DNA from: Branchiostoma floridae
Lineage: Eukaryota > Chordata > Leptocardii > Amphioxiformes > Branchiostomatidae
Direction of reading: 5' to 3'
NCBI RefSeq assembly: GCF_000003815.2
Contig: NC_049985.1
Span: 14,476,587-14,540,586 of the forward strand
Length of the DNA stretch: 64,000 bases
In this document: positions 1-10,890 of the stretch, in pieces
Layout: each line of letters opens with the position of its first letter
Numbering within the stretch: the stretch's first letter is position 1
Program-made: the position numbers and the translations under genes
The notes under the pieces: generated by a model
Databases searched by the model: none
Told to the model about the DNA's origin: nothing
Seen by the model: only the letters and a program-made list of their open reading frames with translations

Positions 1-600
1 ATTCTTCTGTTGAGTATAGAGGTAAATAGTTTTCCGAGACAACTAGAAATAGAAATGCCGCGGTAGTTGTTAGTGTCGTCTTTTCTTCCTGATTTGTATA
101 TGGGCACTATGAAGCTGTTTGACCAGGTTTTTGGGAATATTCCGTTTGAAAAAGTGTGATTGAGTAATTTAAAAGAGGTCGTAATAGTATGTAGTGTCCT
201 GCTTTAAGCATTTCGTTAATTATCATGTCTTCGCCGCTCGCCTTTTTATTTTTGAGAGCCATTATTGAACAACTAATTTCTGACTCTGTGATTGGGTAAT
301 CTATAGGCCCTTGCTTAGTGTTGCGTTCATCTAATACCTTTAGTTTGTCAATACTTTTCTTCTCAAATGTCGTGTCAAAATTCTGTTTCTCAATCCTGCG
401 TTTCTCATGCAACGCTTTGAAATGATTTACCCAGGAGTCGGGTGGGATTTCTTCTTGGGAAGTGGAGTTGGTGTTCTTTAGTTGTTTGAGCAGATTCCAG
501 AAGGCGGTTGGGTTACTTTCCTGAAGATTTTGGAGCTGCATTAAACAGTCAGTTTCATAGTCTTTTTTGCGCTTTCGTATTAGTTTGTTGTATTCTTTTT
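1..600 (-). pseudogene. LINE reverse transcriptase, N-terminal part, broken
   Basis: On the minus strand this encodes the linker and the first RT blocks. It opens with a lysine-rich stretch (FRKKKEYNKLIRKRKKDYE), then LQNLQESNPTAFWNLLKQL, then LKNKKASGEDMIINEMLK (RT block 1), then PIYKSGRKDDTNNYRGISIS (block 2). The catalytic palm with the YADD box would lie beyond the left edge of the window. A frameshift at about 600-660 separates it from the endonuclease. The same family (CGIDFISNEMLK) is seen again at 8453-8760. Confidence 0.8.
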
Positions 601-760
601 TCTTCCTAAAGTAGCTACTTCTAATAAAGGGGTTCTTTGGGTTTCGTTGCAGTAAATATTTCGGAGCTCATTCCGGGCCTCATAGCAGTTTTTGTTGAAC
701 CACTTTTTATTCGTTCTTAATGTTTTCCGCTTCTTGCTATGTTTTACCTGTAGTGACATA

Positions 761-1693
761 TTACCTGCTATTTATTTTAAGAATATCTTGGAATTTGTAG
801 ACTTCTTTCTCAATGTCTAATTCTGGGGTTTGGTGGGTTGACAATATAGAATTTTCAAGTTTGTGCGATATTACATGGCTGCGTAAAGCATTTGTAAACT
901 TCTCGCGCGAGTCCGGTCCCCAGACAAACTTGTCTGGGAAAGGTCGCGTGTTAGTTTTTGCCTTTGTTGTTGTTGTTGTTGTTTCGTTTTGGGGTTCATG
1001 AATAAGTGTTTTGAGATTTAGCGAGATCATGCAATGGTCGGAAAATTCTGTTAATGGATGTACTTTAAATATATCAATGTTGTGGAAGAGGTTACTGCTA
1101 GCTATGGCATAGTCCACCATGCTACAGCCATTGGGCTGGTAGCAGGTAAATCGGCCGCTTAGATCTCCTATGACTCGCCCATTTAGAATTCGTAGGTCGG
1201 ATTGGCAGCATAAATCAATCAGATCTTTGCCGAAAGTGTTGGGCGAGTTTTTATCGGAAAAAATTCTAGGGATGTCAAGATTTTGTAGGAGTTGTTGTGG
1301 TTCAAATTCAGAATCGATTGGGGCTTTGTCAGAGAAATCTTTTAGAGAGCCTAATCGGCTATTAAAATCCCCACCGAGGATCACATATCCTCTGGACGTG
1401 AAACGCGCCACGTCCTGTTCTAATATATCAAAGATAGAGCTGATAGACTCTTCGGCTCTTTTGTGAATTGTGGAGTGTATAGGACTATATATGAATACAT
1501 CTCTGGACAGGCCAAGCAGTTCCCTGGCCACACGGATCCAGAGAATATCCTTGCAATCCGAAGTGCTATTCTCTCTCTTTATAAATTTTGCTAATTCGTT
1601 TCTGAAATAGAAAATGACTCCGCTTGAATTACGCCTGGCTTTAGTCTGTTTTTTTCCTGAGAGATGAAAAATGTTGATAATTTGAAAGGTCAA
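761..1693 (-). pseudogene. LINE endonuclease (EEP/AP-endonuclease-like) domain, broken
   Basis: This 310-codon open stretch encodes most of the endonuclease that nicks target DNA to prime retrotransposition. Visible family signatures are GGDFNSR at residues 107-113, NGR at 171-173, MVDYAI at 192-197 and FSDHCMI at 217-223, which holds the terminal catalytic SDH. The N-terminal strand with the catalytic glutamate (text LETWSS) is in a different frame just upstream, around 1700-1760, so a frameshift separates it from the body. The start methionine of the open stretch is therefore not a real start. A run of threonines near residue 240 comes from a trinucleotide microsatellite at about 962-985. 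It lies directly upstream, on the minus strand, of the RT fragment at 1-600. Confidence 0.8.
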
Positions 1694-1992
1694 TTTCTGA
1701 AGTTTCGCTACTCCATGTTTCGAGAAAAGAGAATAGATGCAATTTTTCTAAGCTACGTCTAAAGCTATTTTCTTCAAGTTTCTTTCCCAAACCATAATGG
1801 GATATTGAGATAATCTATAATCTAAAATTCATCAACGTTGGTTCCAAGTCAAGTAAAACGGAGCACCCGAAGACATCCTGTTGTGGCAACTTGTGTAGAT
1901 AAGACGGTGTACTCTGTCATGGTAGGAGGTTAGTTCCTTGATACGCCAGTACAATATGTTGTATAAACATGAATGGTAGATTCAATTGTAAG

Positions 1993-2233
1993 GCCCCCTT
2001 TCCACTAGGACGGCGATCGTGCTGCGCTCTCACTGCGACCTAAAAAACATATGTGAAACCTTCGCTTTCACACTGGGTATATCATACAAAACGTAAAAGT
2101 GTGATTGAGAAGACAACAAAACACACAAAGTGTAACAAGATTCGTTTATTTTCGATGCAATTCGTTGAACGATGTGTCAAACTGTAGGTCGCAGAGAGAG
2201 CGCGGCGAGAGCGCCATCCTAGTGGAAAGGGGG
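1993..2233. mobile_element. Non-autonomous TIR element (MITE), about 241 bp
   Basis: The two ends are inverted repeats of about 48 bp. The left arm 1993-2041 begins GCCCCCTTTCCACTAGGA, and the right arm 2185-2233 is its near-perfect reverse complement, ending TCCTAGTGGAAAGGGGG. The arms contain short GCGCTCTC-like repeats. There is no coding capacity. The flanks read GTAAG on the left and TATAAG on the right, so a short TA-containing target duplication is possible but not resolved. Its terminal style (CCCCCTT next to TAAG, with TATAAG at the other side) resembles the element at 36767-37356. Confidence 0.8.
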
Positions 2234-2610
2234 TATAAGTAACATAGATGGCATTAATATGGAAATGAATTGTCACTTCATAATGTTTGTGCTTGTCTTG
2301 AGGGCATATAGTAAGTGTGTGAATCCTCTGTGCCTTTTTGATCACGGGCTTAATACTGGCAGCTTTTAGTCTTTAGTGCAGCTGTCCCTTCTGTATTTTG
2401 ACTATATCGACCGATATTTCCTAGATCATTTTTTTGAATGTTACAAAGTTTTAATCTTGTCCCGTAGCTGGAAGGGATATCAAGCAGTATTGTAGTTATA
2501 TAAATCCAATCAAATCATATAGTTGAATAAGTTAATTTCAAACTCCAAACATTTTTACTGAGTGGATTTATATAGTATTCAGTTAGCACCGAGTGAGGCA
2601 GGGTACTTTG

Positions 2611-2737
2611 TTGTACCATACTCTTATGGATTTAACCATTTCGAGGCTCTAGATATAACGTTAAGTGTTGTAAATGTTACCTTTCTATTGTACCATACCT
2701 TCATGGATTCAACCATGTCGATGCTCTAGATATACGT
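2611..2737. repeat. Two diverged direct repeats of about 48 bp
   Basis: The text TTGTACCATAC..TTATGGATTTAACCAT..CGA.GCTCTAGATATA occurs at about 2611-2658 and again at about 2688-2735, separated by some 30 bp. No gene is associated. Confidence 0.7.
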
Positions 2738-2740
2738 GTC

Positions 2741-4090
2741 GCCTATCTATGGTAAAAGAAATACTAAAAAATTTAGTACTCTCTTTTCTGTAGTGATAGC
2801 ATGATAATAAGCGACAAACCCGTATACTTGTATGTATGAAAAAGGCAGTCAAACACTTGGATTAATGTACGGCTACAAAAGAAGTATCTATCTTTGGTTC
2901 CATCTATAGTCTTCCTGGGAACTGTCATCGCCCGAAAACAATGTAGTATCTATATCACACCTATCGTGGACAGATAAGTCTCCGCTGGGCCAAAATGAAT
3001 GCTTTCTTGTCACCCTAAAATACCAGCCTGCCCTATTGACAATTACCGACGTTGGGAATGTTGATTGTTGACTATAAAAATATTGTCTCCTCAAGCCCTC
3101 CGTTTAAGAAAGAAACACACCGATATCAACAGATAAATTTGATGTTTACAACATAAATTCATTGATTCTGATTTTAACCCCAATTAATAGAATCATTATA
3201 GAGACAAAAATACTAGCAAAGAACTGTAAATTGAGGAAACATACAAAAGTGGAATGAAAAAAGCAAAAACCACGCAAGTTATTCTGGTGTTGAATCATTT
3301 TATATTAATAAAAGACTCCAACTGTGATATTTTGATTTGCTATCTCGCACTCCTCACCTCACCTCACCTCACCTCACCTCACCTAGTCCCATCCTCATTA
3401 GGAGGGTCGGGGACCATGGTTGCCTCTAGCACAAATGTCCTCCATCCATCCCTGTTCTTAGCCTTCTGTGTGCAGTCAGCTAGAGAACTGCAGTAAACAA
3501 TAGCCAGGCCTTTGCCTTTGATATGCAGCCGACATGTCATGTGGAAGTTCATAGTTCAATACGTAGTGCCTCACAAAAAGTAAACATTCCGGTTAGACCC
3601 ATTTTCATGCAGAAGTGTGTGACCCAACATTATCCTGCATATTCTGAATGCTGGTTTCATGCAGTGTGTGATCTCACAATATCACTCATATTCTTAATAA
3701 TTATTCTAAAAGCAAAGTTTAGATGCTTTTGCCCGACTTTCACGTTAACTTTCTAAAAATCACAAGCATTAACGATAAAGTTCAGCCGACATGTGATTGA
3801 GATTTGCATAATGCGGAAAGAGGCTTGCTCAATTTACCATAGTATGTAGGCAGTTTTTCGGAATCAAGCTTTATTTTACACATGGTATTGTCGAGCCCTT
3901 TACGTAGAGCATGTGGATTCACTTGCAGAGTTGCAATTGCCAGCGAGTACTCTCAGGCGAAAGACAACCATGACTTTGAGTACACAGGGTTTGGCAGATG
4001 ACCCTTTTCCCCCAAGTGACGCCTCGAACTTAATTTAAGACTGATAGTGAGGGCATTTTATAGCCGTCTTTTTACTGTTACTGCTATATA
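2741..4090. other. Non-coding stretch without a recognised gene
   Basis: AT-rich sequence with only short open frames that have no family signatures. It contains a small (CTCAC)n microsatellite at about 3350-3385. I see no convincing splice-flanked coding exon. Confidence 0.5.
3350..3385. repeat. (CTCAC)n pentanucleotide microsatellite
   Basis: About seven consecutive CTCAC units. Confidence 0.9.
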
Positions 4091-4239
4091 TGTATGTATA
4101 AATCCGATGAGTTGAAACTCATTCAATGTTCACCAGAAGTGTTGAGGATACATTGACTTTGATTCTAGCGACTGATCGTGGTGTTGTGGTGTTTGTAGAC
4201 GTGTTCGTTGAAACGACCTTTCAGGGAAACGTCATTAAG

Positions 4240-4640
4240 ATTTTTTTTTATCTGCACTCTGATCTTACTCTTAATACCTTAACTGGAACTTGAAAAGACA
4301 ACAACAAACTTTTGTTGGTTCGATTTTTTCTGGTTAGGCGTAGGTCCCAATTGCACTGGAACCCGCAGTGGATGTAGCCCCGGCCGGGCTCCGAAGACAC
4401 AAATTTGCGCCGGTGGACTGCCGGACACCCCTCGGTGTAGCCCACAGGTAGATCACGGCGTCTATTTGTTACAGGGTGCCGGCCCAATTTTAACTCGGTT
4501 TAAAAAAAACCGGTACTCAAATTTATCCGCCCGAAAGTGCCATAAAGCAGCCCGTGAACTATCCGGCGTGGCCCCTTTTTCCAATTGGGATCTAAGCCTT
4601 AGGACGTTTCCGAAGCTAGGCTATATGTGAAATTCACTGT
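4240..4640. other. GC-richer non-coding patch
   Basis: A locally GC-rich block (about 4340-4600) inside the AT-rich array that does not recur elsewhere in the window. No coding or RNA signature was recognised. Confidence 0.3.
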
Positions 4641-4944
4641 CCCTTCATGAAGTTCATTGTCTCATTCTAATGTCTATGTGTGAACCTACGAGTATTAAGC
4701 TGATGGTCTAAAAATTACAGGCAAACACAATATTCACGAATGGGAGTCACAAAAAGGATAGAAATACACGATCGTAGTGCATTGGCAACTTGTGCTGGAA
4801 GATTGCCGTGTTTTGAGATTTGTTTTACCTTCATAAAGACCATAAGAGCAGAAGAATTAAAACTGAAAAAATATTTTCTGGATTCAGTTGCTCTCGGACA
4901 AGTCTCCAGGAAAATTCTGAAGCTGAGATTTCTGTCTAGGTCAT

Positions 4945-5105
4945 TGTCCCTTAGTAAAGCCTTACCCTCTTTGTCTGAATCGTATGACGCTACGCGTTTG
5001 AAGCTGATTGGCTTAAGTTGTAACACACCCAATGTTCACGTGAATGATTTCATAATCAGTGTTTGTTTGCAGATTGACATGTGTTAGAAAAAACGGCCAT
5101 TTAGG
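4945..5105 (+). promoter_or_regulatory. Upstream module, copy 1 (diverged)
   Basis: Carries the module landmarks in order: TAAAGCC, ATGACGCTACGCG, CTGATTGGCTT (inverted CCAAT), CCAATGTTCACGTGAA (CCAAT plus the CACGTG E-box), then TTGACATGTG and AACGGCC. The composite ATTGCATCATCAG found in the other left-hand copies has decayed here to ATTTCATAATCAG. Confidence 0.45.
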
Positions 5106-5819
5106 GGAATATTATTCAATTTTTGAAAAGAACAGTTAATCACAAAGACAAAAACTGTATAAACGCAAACGAACAGACACGTGCACATGCATTGATTGGG
5201 TTCTTGAATGGAAAGAAGTTTAGAGATACTACAATGTATCAACAATACTGCAACGTGCCGGACCAAAGGCCAACAATTCGGGGTTGTCTATTGTAAGGAG
5301 GAAAAGGGGAGTGAGGAAATTAGATTATTCGATGCTAGTTGAAAACATTTGGATTAACAAACCCACGTGATTGAATAACTCACTCAACAAACTAGATCTA
5401 TTACCAAATCAATTTTTGAAATATCAAGTGGATTTTCCCTATTTCCCTAGTGTCTATTCTTTATCTTGTCCCTCGGTGGTTTCCAATGGACAAAGTTCAG
5501 ACTACTTGGTTCGTGCAGAATACACTTTAAATGCGCATGCACAGCCTTAGGCGTCTGTAGAGGTGAATACGTGAGGTCATCGTCACAGTGGCATCGCAAA
5601 ATGGAACGTTTAAACAACACCTTCTTTGACCTTTCATGTAACCGCATGGTGCACAGAACCTCATGTATCAAACTTTACTGAACTTGCCTTAAGTTTGATA
5701 CAAGTATCTCATCCGAACAAGCTTTAGCTAGGGACGCGCGTGGCGTTTCTTTCTGGCGGCTCTGTCCAATCATTTTGTTTGTCTTTTAACTAAACATGTG
5801 CATTATTCAAGAAGGGTAC

Positions 5820-6248
5820 CACAAGACTAAGGATTAGCTGCCATCAACTTCATAATGAAACAGGAAGACATACCCGCACCCCTCTGGAACAAAAACTATG
5901 CAAATATTGTAATTTAGACAGAATAGAGGACGAACGTCATTTTGTAGTAGAATGTAGATTGTATACCGCAGAGAAAAATGAACTATATAAGGTTATACAA
6001 AACCAATTTCCTTATTTCATACACCTAAGTTCTGTAGAAAAATTCATATTCCTAATGCAACTAGACAAACCATCGATCATAAAACATATCTGCTCTTTTA
6101 TCTCCACTATAACAGAAAAGCGAGAAGTTTAATTTATCCAGCAATAGTCTCATTTTGTATCTATGAACTGTATCTTTTCAACATGTCTTCTTTTGACCTG
6201 TACTGAGCCCGGTGTGGCAAAAATGTGCAATAAAGGTCTTCATTCATA
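5820..6248 (+). mobile_element. 5'-truncated LINE 3' end, inserted in the array
   Basis: A dead-on-arrival LINE copy holding only the last 103 codons and the 3' UTR. Its tail is AATAAAGGTCTTCATTCAT-like. The surrounding array module is interrupted between GAAGGGTAC and ACATGTGGATATTCC. Uninterrupted copies of that junction exist at about 8975 and 10228, so the boundaries are well placed. The same 3' tail occurs in inverse orientation at about 15009 and, more diverged, at about 7290. Confidence 0.85.
5821..6132 (+). pseudogene. LINE ORF2 C-terminus with CCHC-type knuckle
   Basis: An open frame with no start of its own ends at TAA 6130-6132. It encodes TRLRISCHQLHNETGRH, then the cysteine/histidine knuckle KLCKYCNLDRIEDERHFVVE followed by CRLY, and then a helical tail ending ITEKREV. 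The C-x2-C-x8-H-x4-C pattern is typical of the extreme C-terminus of CR1/L2-like ORF2 proteins. The copy is 5'-truncated by incomplete reverse transcription and non-functional. Confidence 0.85.
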
Positions 6249-6869
6249 CATGTGGATATTCCCGGAAAACTCGCTGTTGTCAAGGGACTAGGCCCTGAAG
6301 GTTTACATGTCTGTAATATTGTATCAAGCGAACGGGGTTGCAAACATCGAGTCCTCGGATAAATCGTACATCTAAATAAACTTGTACACACATGTACACA
6401 AAGTACGTTTCGTCATGGTATAAGTTTGTCAAAACACGCAGTCAGAAGACAGACAGGAAATGTTGTTGATTTTCATGTTTTGAAATCGTTCGGAGAAGCC
6501 ATTTTTTTTCTATTTGCCGTCAATGGCTGAAACCAGTCGTTGATAATTTTAGACTAAGGCTAGTCACTGAGGATAGCTGAAAGAAGGGAAATAATCTCAG
6601 ACTAAACCGAGAGTGAAGCAAAGATTACCAAGGCTCAAAACCAACTTTATTTTTGGTATCCATGAACTTTTCATTATAACATCGAATGCACGCAAGATAA
6701 TCAAGTCCAATGCTTAATTTTTCTACTGTTGTACAACACCGTTTTTGCCAGTCGCTCAAAGCCGCTATCTCAAATACAGACAAATATCTTATTTCCATAT
6801 ATTTTGAAAATTTGGGGATTGTTGGACTTTTGTAAGACTTTTTCAAGCTTAGATTTCTGTGGGGTTCAT

Positions 6870-7050
6870 TTTTTCTTGGTAAAGTTCATTGCGTCTTCGT
6901 CTTAATTACATGACGCTACACGCCTACAGCTGATTGGTTGAAGTTGTATCACACCCAATGTTCACGCGAAGGATTGCATCATCAGCTTGTGTTTGTAGAT
7001 TGACATGTGTTTAGAAAAACGACCTTTTTCGGGAAATATCATACAATTTT
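6870..7050 (+). promoter_or_regulatory. Upstream module, copy 2
   Basis: Contains AAAGTTCATTGCGTCTTCGT, ATGACGCTACACG, AGCTGATTGGTTGAAG, CCAATGTTCACGCGAAGG (the E-box is mutated to CACGCG), GATTGCATCATCAG (an exact C/EBP-ATF composite TGATGCAAT on the other strand) and TTGACATGTGTTTAGAAAAA. The binding-site reading is from motif knowledge; function is inferred. Confidence 0.45.
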
Positions 7051-7506
7051 TTTTAATGTTCTACTTTTACATGGACCCGAAGAAAACGAAATTTATCAAA
7101 ATGAAAAACTTTTGTGGATTTAACGTCTCCTGCATAAGTCGCACCTGATTTAGTCACAAACCGACGGAACCGAACATAATCCAAGTTTCAAACCACGGCT
7201 TTTCGAGTTGTGCAGTCAAACCAACTCAAATGCTTATGATAACTCAACGATACCAATCGAACGAAATATACCATAACAAAACCTGTTGATGGAATTAATG
7301 ACAATGGAGTTTATTGCATATTGATGCCTCATTGGGGCTAAATGCAGTCAGTTTGGTGCAAAGAGAGTGAACAGAAAGCTATACATATACTACAGTTTTC
7401 AATTCTTCTCTCTTCTGAAAGCATGTGTAGACGAACTTACAGAGTTTTTCCAGTACATCGTAGTTAGATGTTGACATAAGGTATTTTAGATCTTCCTTCG
7501 TTATAA

Positions 7507-7941
7507 TTAGTGCGCATATTTTTTATCTACATGTGTAGCATTAACAAAGCGTACTTCGTTTTCTACATACATGAAACTCTTATCGCAAAATATACATAGT
7601 CTATCATCAGGAGGAGTTCGGTTATATCTACCAGCTTCAATTTCCAGTGGATGATCGCTTATCCTTAGTTTGGTCATGGCCCGGCGATAGCTAAAATTTG
7701 CTATATCCAGGTATTTTTCTCTTTCATACGAATGCTTAAATTTTCTGTAAGTTCTTAACTTATTTCCTTGATTTTCCTTCGTGCCAGGAGAGTTAAGATC
7801 TGAGTAGAAGTTTTGAACAAAATTGTCTTTTAGTCTTTGTTTTACTTTGGACTGAGCGAATGATGTGTTGTGCTCACTGTTAAGCGATAGGTAGGCAAAA
7901 CCTGACTCCTCCAGGATTTTACTAACATTGGATAGCCACAT
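7507..7941 (-). pseudogene. LINE ORF2 C-terminal domain
   Basis: On the minus strand this frame continues the post-RT region after a frameshift at about 7938 (WLSNVSKILEESGFAYLS). It ends with a degenerate knuckle around RLCIFCDKSF and NEVRFVNATH. It is homologous in position to the C-terminus at 5821-6132 but well diverged. The final cysteine of the knuckle is absent, consistent with decay. Confidence 0.75.
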
Positions 7942-8366
7942 GGTATGTTGCGTTTGTGCAAGTCCTGTTGTACACGGAGAGCTTCAAATTGTAGGCTACT
8001 TGTTGGTACTTCTTTAACTAATATTTTGTAATGCGAATACAATCTTGTATACACTTCGATCCACAGGGGGTACCTTCCAAGTTCTGCCCTTGTTGCAAGG
8101 TTACTCGCATTTTTTCTTACCCCTGATATTGATTTGCAAAACTTAAGATGAAGTTGTTCAATAGGCGACTTGTCATTTAATCCACTCTTTCCCCATACCT
8201 CTGCACCATAAGTTAATATTGGGACTATGCAGGCATCAAATAGTTTACAATATAATGACACTGAAGGATTGCTGTCACCCAGGGTTGTTTTGATGCTGAA
8301 CAGAGCCCTGCTTTCGTTGATGTGGTGAAATTGCACCCGGCTGTAAACACCACTCCTAAATAGCAC
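7842..8366 (-). pseudogene. LINE post-RT region
   Basis: Encodes the characteristic LFDACIVPILTYGAEVWG motif found after the RT thumb of CR1/L2-like LINEs. It is preceded by the RT-end text (YLGVVFTAGCNF in an adjoining frame near 8340) and followed by HLKFCKSISGVRKNASN and a basic helical stretch. Frameshifts bound it on both sides. Confidence 0.8.
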
Positions 8367-8452
8367 TACGAAGAAATCATTTCTATGTCACTCTTTGTTG
8401 AGTAAATGGAATTTGAGATTTGGAAACATGTGTCACTTTTTGTTAAATACAA

Positions 8453-8765
8453 TTATCCATTAGATTTGTCAGCAGATTTGAAAATTGATGTAAGGATACT
8501 TGTGTTCCATTTAGATGGAAACTTGTTCTTGGAGAGAATTGTATTAAAGAGAATGACCAGTGGTTCGCATATCTTTTCTGCCCCATTTTTTAACATCTCG
8601 TTCGAAATAAAGTCAATGCCACATGCTTTTCCAGATTTTAGTGATTTCAAACCATTCATAATTTCTGGTGTCGTAAAAGGGTAATCTAATGAATTTGAGG
8701 TGTTTTTATCTAGGCGTTTAAGAAAAGCAGTGATGCCTTTTCCAAAAGTACTGTCAATTAATACG
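8453..8765 (-). pseudogene. LINE RT block 1 fragment
   Basis: The minus-strand frame reads GKGITAFLKRLDKN, then YPFTTPEIMNGLKSLKSGKA, then CGIDFISNEMLKNGAEKI, and ends near FKSADKSNG. After this the element jumps within about 100 bp to the end of the RT domain. The palm, including the YADD catalytic box, has therefore been deleted. Confidence 0.8.
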
Positions 8766-9344
8766 TGAGGTCGTCGTCACAAAAGGGAGGGTTTAATCCA
8801 CACCTTCTTTGACCCTTCGTGTAACCTCATGGTGTACAGAACCTCACGTATCTAACTTTTTTTTCGATACAAGTATCCCATCCGAACGAGACAGAGACGC
8901 GCGTGGAGTTTCTTTCTTCGGTTCTGCCAAATCATTTTGTTGACTTTTAACTAAACATGTACATTATTCAAGAAGGGTACTACATGTGGATATTCCGTGG
9001 AAGCATGTTATTGCCAAGACAAAAAATACAGTGACTGGGCTCTGAAGCTTTCCATGTGTGTAGGATTATAGTATGTGAACGGCAATACAAACATCGACTC
9101 CTGGGATAAATCGTACATCTAAATAACCTTGTACATATGTACAAAATGCACTTCTCACCATGGTACATGTATACAGGTGACACTGTGTTGTACGACACCG
9201 TTGTTGCAAGTCGCACAAAGCTATCCCCAATACATAGAAATATTATGTTTCGATCTTGAAAAACTTGAATCATTTGGGGATTGTAGGACTTTGAATAAAT
9301 TTGAGAGTTTCTCTCGGATAAGACTTTTTGAAGGCATTTCTGTT

Positions 9345-9520
9345 GGGATCATTGTCCCTTAGTAAAGTTCATTGCTCTTCGTCTTAATTACATGACGCTA
9401 CGCGTCTACAGCTGATTGGTTGAAGCTGCATCACACCCAATGTTCACGTGAAGGATTGCATCATCAGCTTGTGTTTGTAGATTGACATGTGTTTAGAAAA
9501 ACGGCCATTTAGGGGAATAT
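9345..9520 (+). promoter_or_regulatory. Upstream module, copy 3
   Basis: Complete module. It has AAAGTTCATTGC, ATGACGCTACGCG, CTGATTGGTTGAAG, CCAATGTTCACGTGAAGG with an intact CACGTG E-box, GATTGCATCATCAG (C/EBP-ATF-like composite) and TTGACATGTGTTTAGAAAAA. Confidence 0.45.
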
Positions 9521-10719
9521 CAATCAGTTTTCGAAAAGTTAATCAGACAAAAATATATAAACGCAAACGAACAGACACTTGCACATGCATTGATTGGGTT
9601 CTGTAATGGAGAAGCTTAGCGATACTACAATGTATAAAAAATATACCGAAACGTGCCAGACCAAAGGCCAACGATTCGGGGTTGTCTATTGTAAGGGAGA
9701 AAGGGGGAGGGGAAAATTACATTATTCGATGCTAGTTGAAAACTTTTAAATCAACAAATCCTCATGTTTGAACAACTCACTCACTCAATCAAGTCAACAA
9801 ACTAGATCTAATACCAGATTTAGCCTCTTGAAATATCAAATATATCTTTCCGTGTTTCCCTAGTCTCTCTTCTTTATCTTGTCCCTCGGTGGTTTCCAAT
9901 TGACAAAGTTCAGACTACTTGGTTCGTGCAGAATACACTTCAAATGCGCATGCACAGCCTAAGGCGTCTGTACAGGTGAATACGTGAGGTCATCGTCACA
10001 GTAGCATAGCAAAATGGAGTGTTTAAACCACACCTTCTTTGATCATGACCTCTCGTGTAACCGCATGGTGCACAGAACCTCACGTATCAAACTTTACTGA
10101 ACTTGTCTGAAGTTTGATACAAGTATCTCATCCGAACGAGCTAGGGACGCGCGTGGCGTTTCTTTCGTGTGGCTCTGTCTAATCATTTTGTTTGTCTCTT
10201 ATCTAAACATGCACATTATTCAAGAAATGTACTACATGTGGATATTCCCAGAAAACGTGCTGTTGTCAAGACAAAAAAACGCAAAGGGATTAGGCTCTTA
10301 AGCTTTCCATGTTGTTATAGTGATGTCAAAACACGCAGTCAGAAGACTGCCGTCAACTAATGGCTGAAACCAGTCGTTGATACTTTTAGACTAAGGCTAG
10401 TCATCGAGGATAGCTGAAAGAAGGGAAATAACCTCAGACTAAACCGAGAGTAACGAAAAGTTTACCAAGGCTCAAAACCAACTTTATTTTTGGTATCCAT
10501 GAACTTTTCATCATAACATTGTATGCACGAGAGTTAACCAAATGCAATGTTTAATTTTTCCACTGTTGTACAACACCGTTGTTGCCAGTCGCTCAAAGCC
10601 GCTATCCCAAATACAAAAAAAATATCTTATTTCCACATATTTTGAAAACTTGAGTCATTTGGGGATTGTAGGACTTTTGTAAGACTTTTTGAAGCTTGGA
10701 TTTCTGTGGGGTTCATTTT

Positions 10720-10890
10720 TCCTTGGTAAAGTTCATTGCGTCTTCGTCTTAATTACATGACGCTACGCGCCTACAGCTGATTGGTTGAAGCTGTATCACA
10801 CCCAATGTTCACGTGATGGATTGCATCATCAGCTTGTGTTTGCAGATTGACATGTGTTTAGAAAAACGACATTTTTTGGAAATATCATAC
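10720..10890 (+). promoter_or_regulatory. Upstream module, copy 4
   Basis: Complete module with CTGATTGGTTGAAG, CCAATGTTCACGTGATGG (intact E-box), GATTGCATCATCAG and TTGACATGTGTTTAGAAAAA. Confidence 0.45.

Larger units (their letters stand above)
1..1830 (-). mobile_element. CR1/L2-like LINE remnant, running off the left edge
   Basis: Read on the minus strand, this holds an endonuclease domain followed by the first half of a reverse transcriptase, in the usual non-LTR retrotransposon order. The reading frame is broken at about 1700 and again between 540 and 760, so the copy is dead. The last 106 bases still encode RT text of the type PIYKSGRKDDTNNYRGIS, so the element continues beyond the window. 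No 5' UTR or ORF1 could be recognised upstream of about 1830. The clade is judged from the general look of the RT and endonuclease and is not certain. Confidence 0.85.
7290..8765 (-). mobile_element. Internally deleted CR1/L2-like LINE copy
   Basis: On the minus strand it begins abruptly at about 8765, next to the array text TACGTGAGGTC. It encodes RT block 1, loses the RT catalytic core, resumes in the post-RT region and ends with a 3' UTR related to the tail of the copy at 5820-6248. The tail is at about 7290-7340, with TTTATTGCATATT.ATGCC on the plus strand. Frameshifts at about 7938 and 8330 confirm it is inactive. Confidence 0.85.

Noticed and set aside
4248-4487. Minus-strand frame in a GC-rich patch
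   Set aside because: No family signature and no repeat partner; composition alone explains the open frame.
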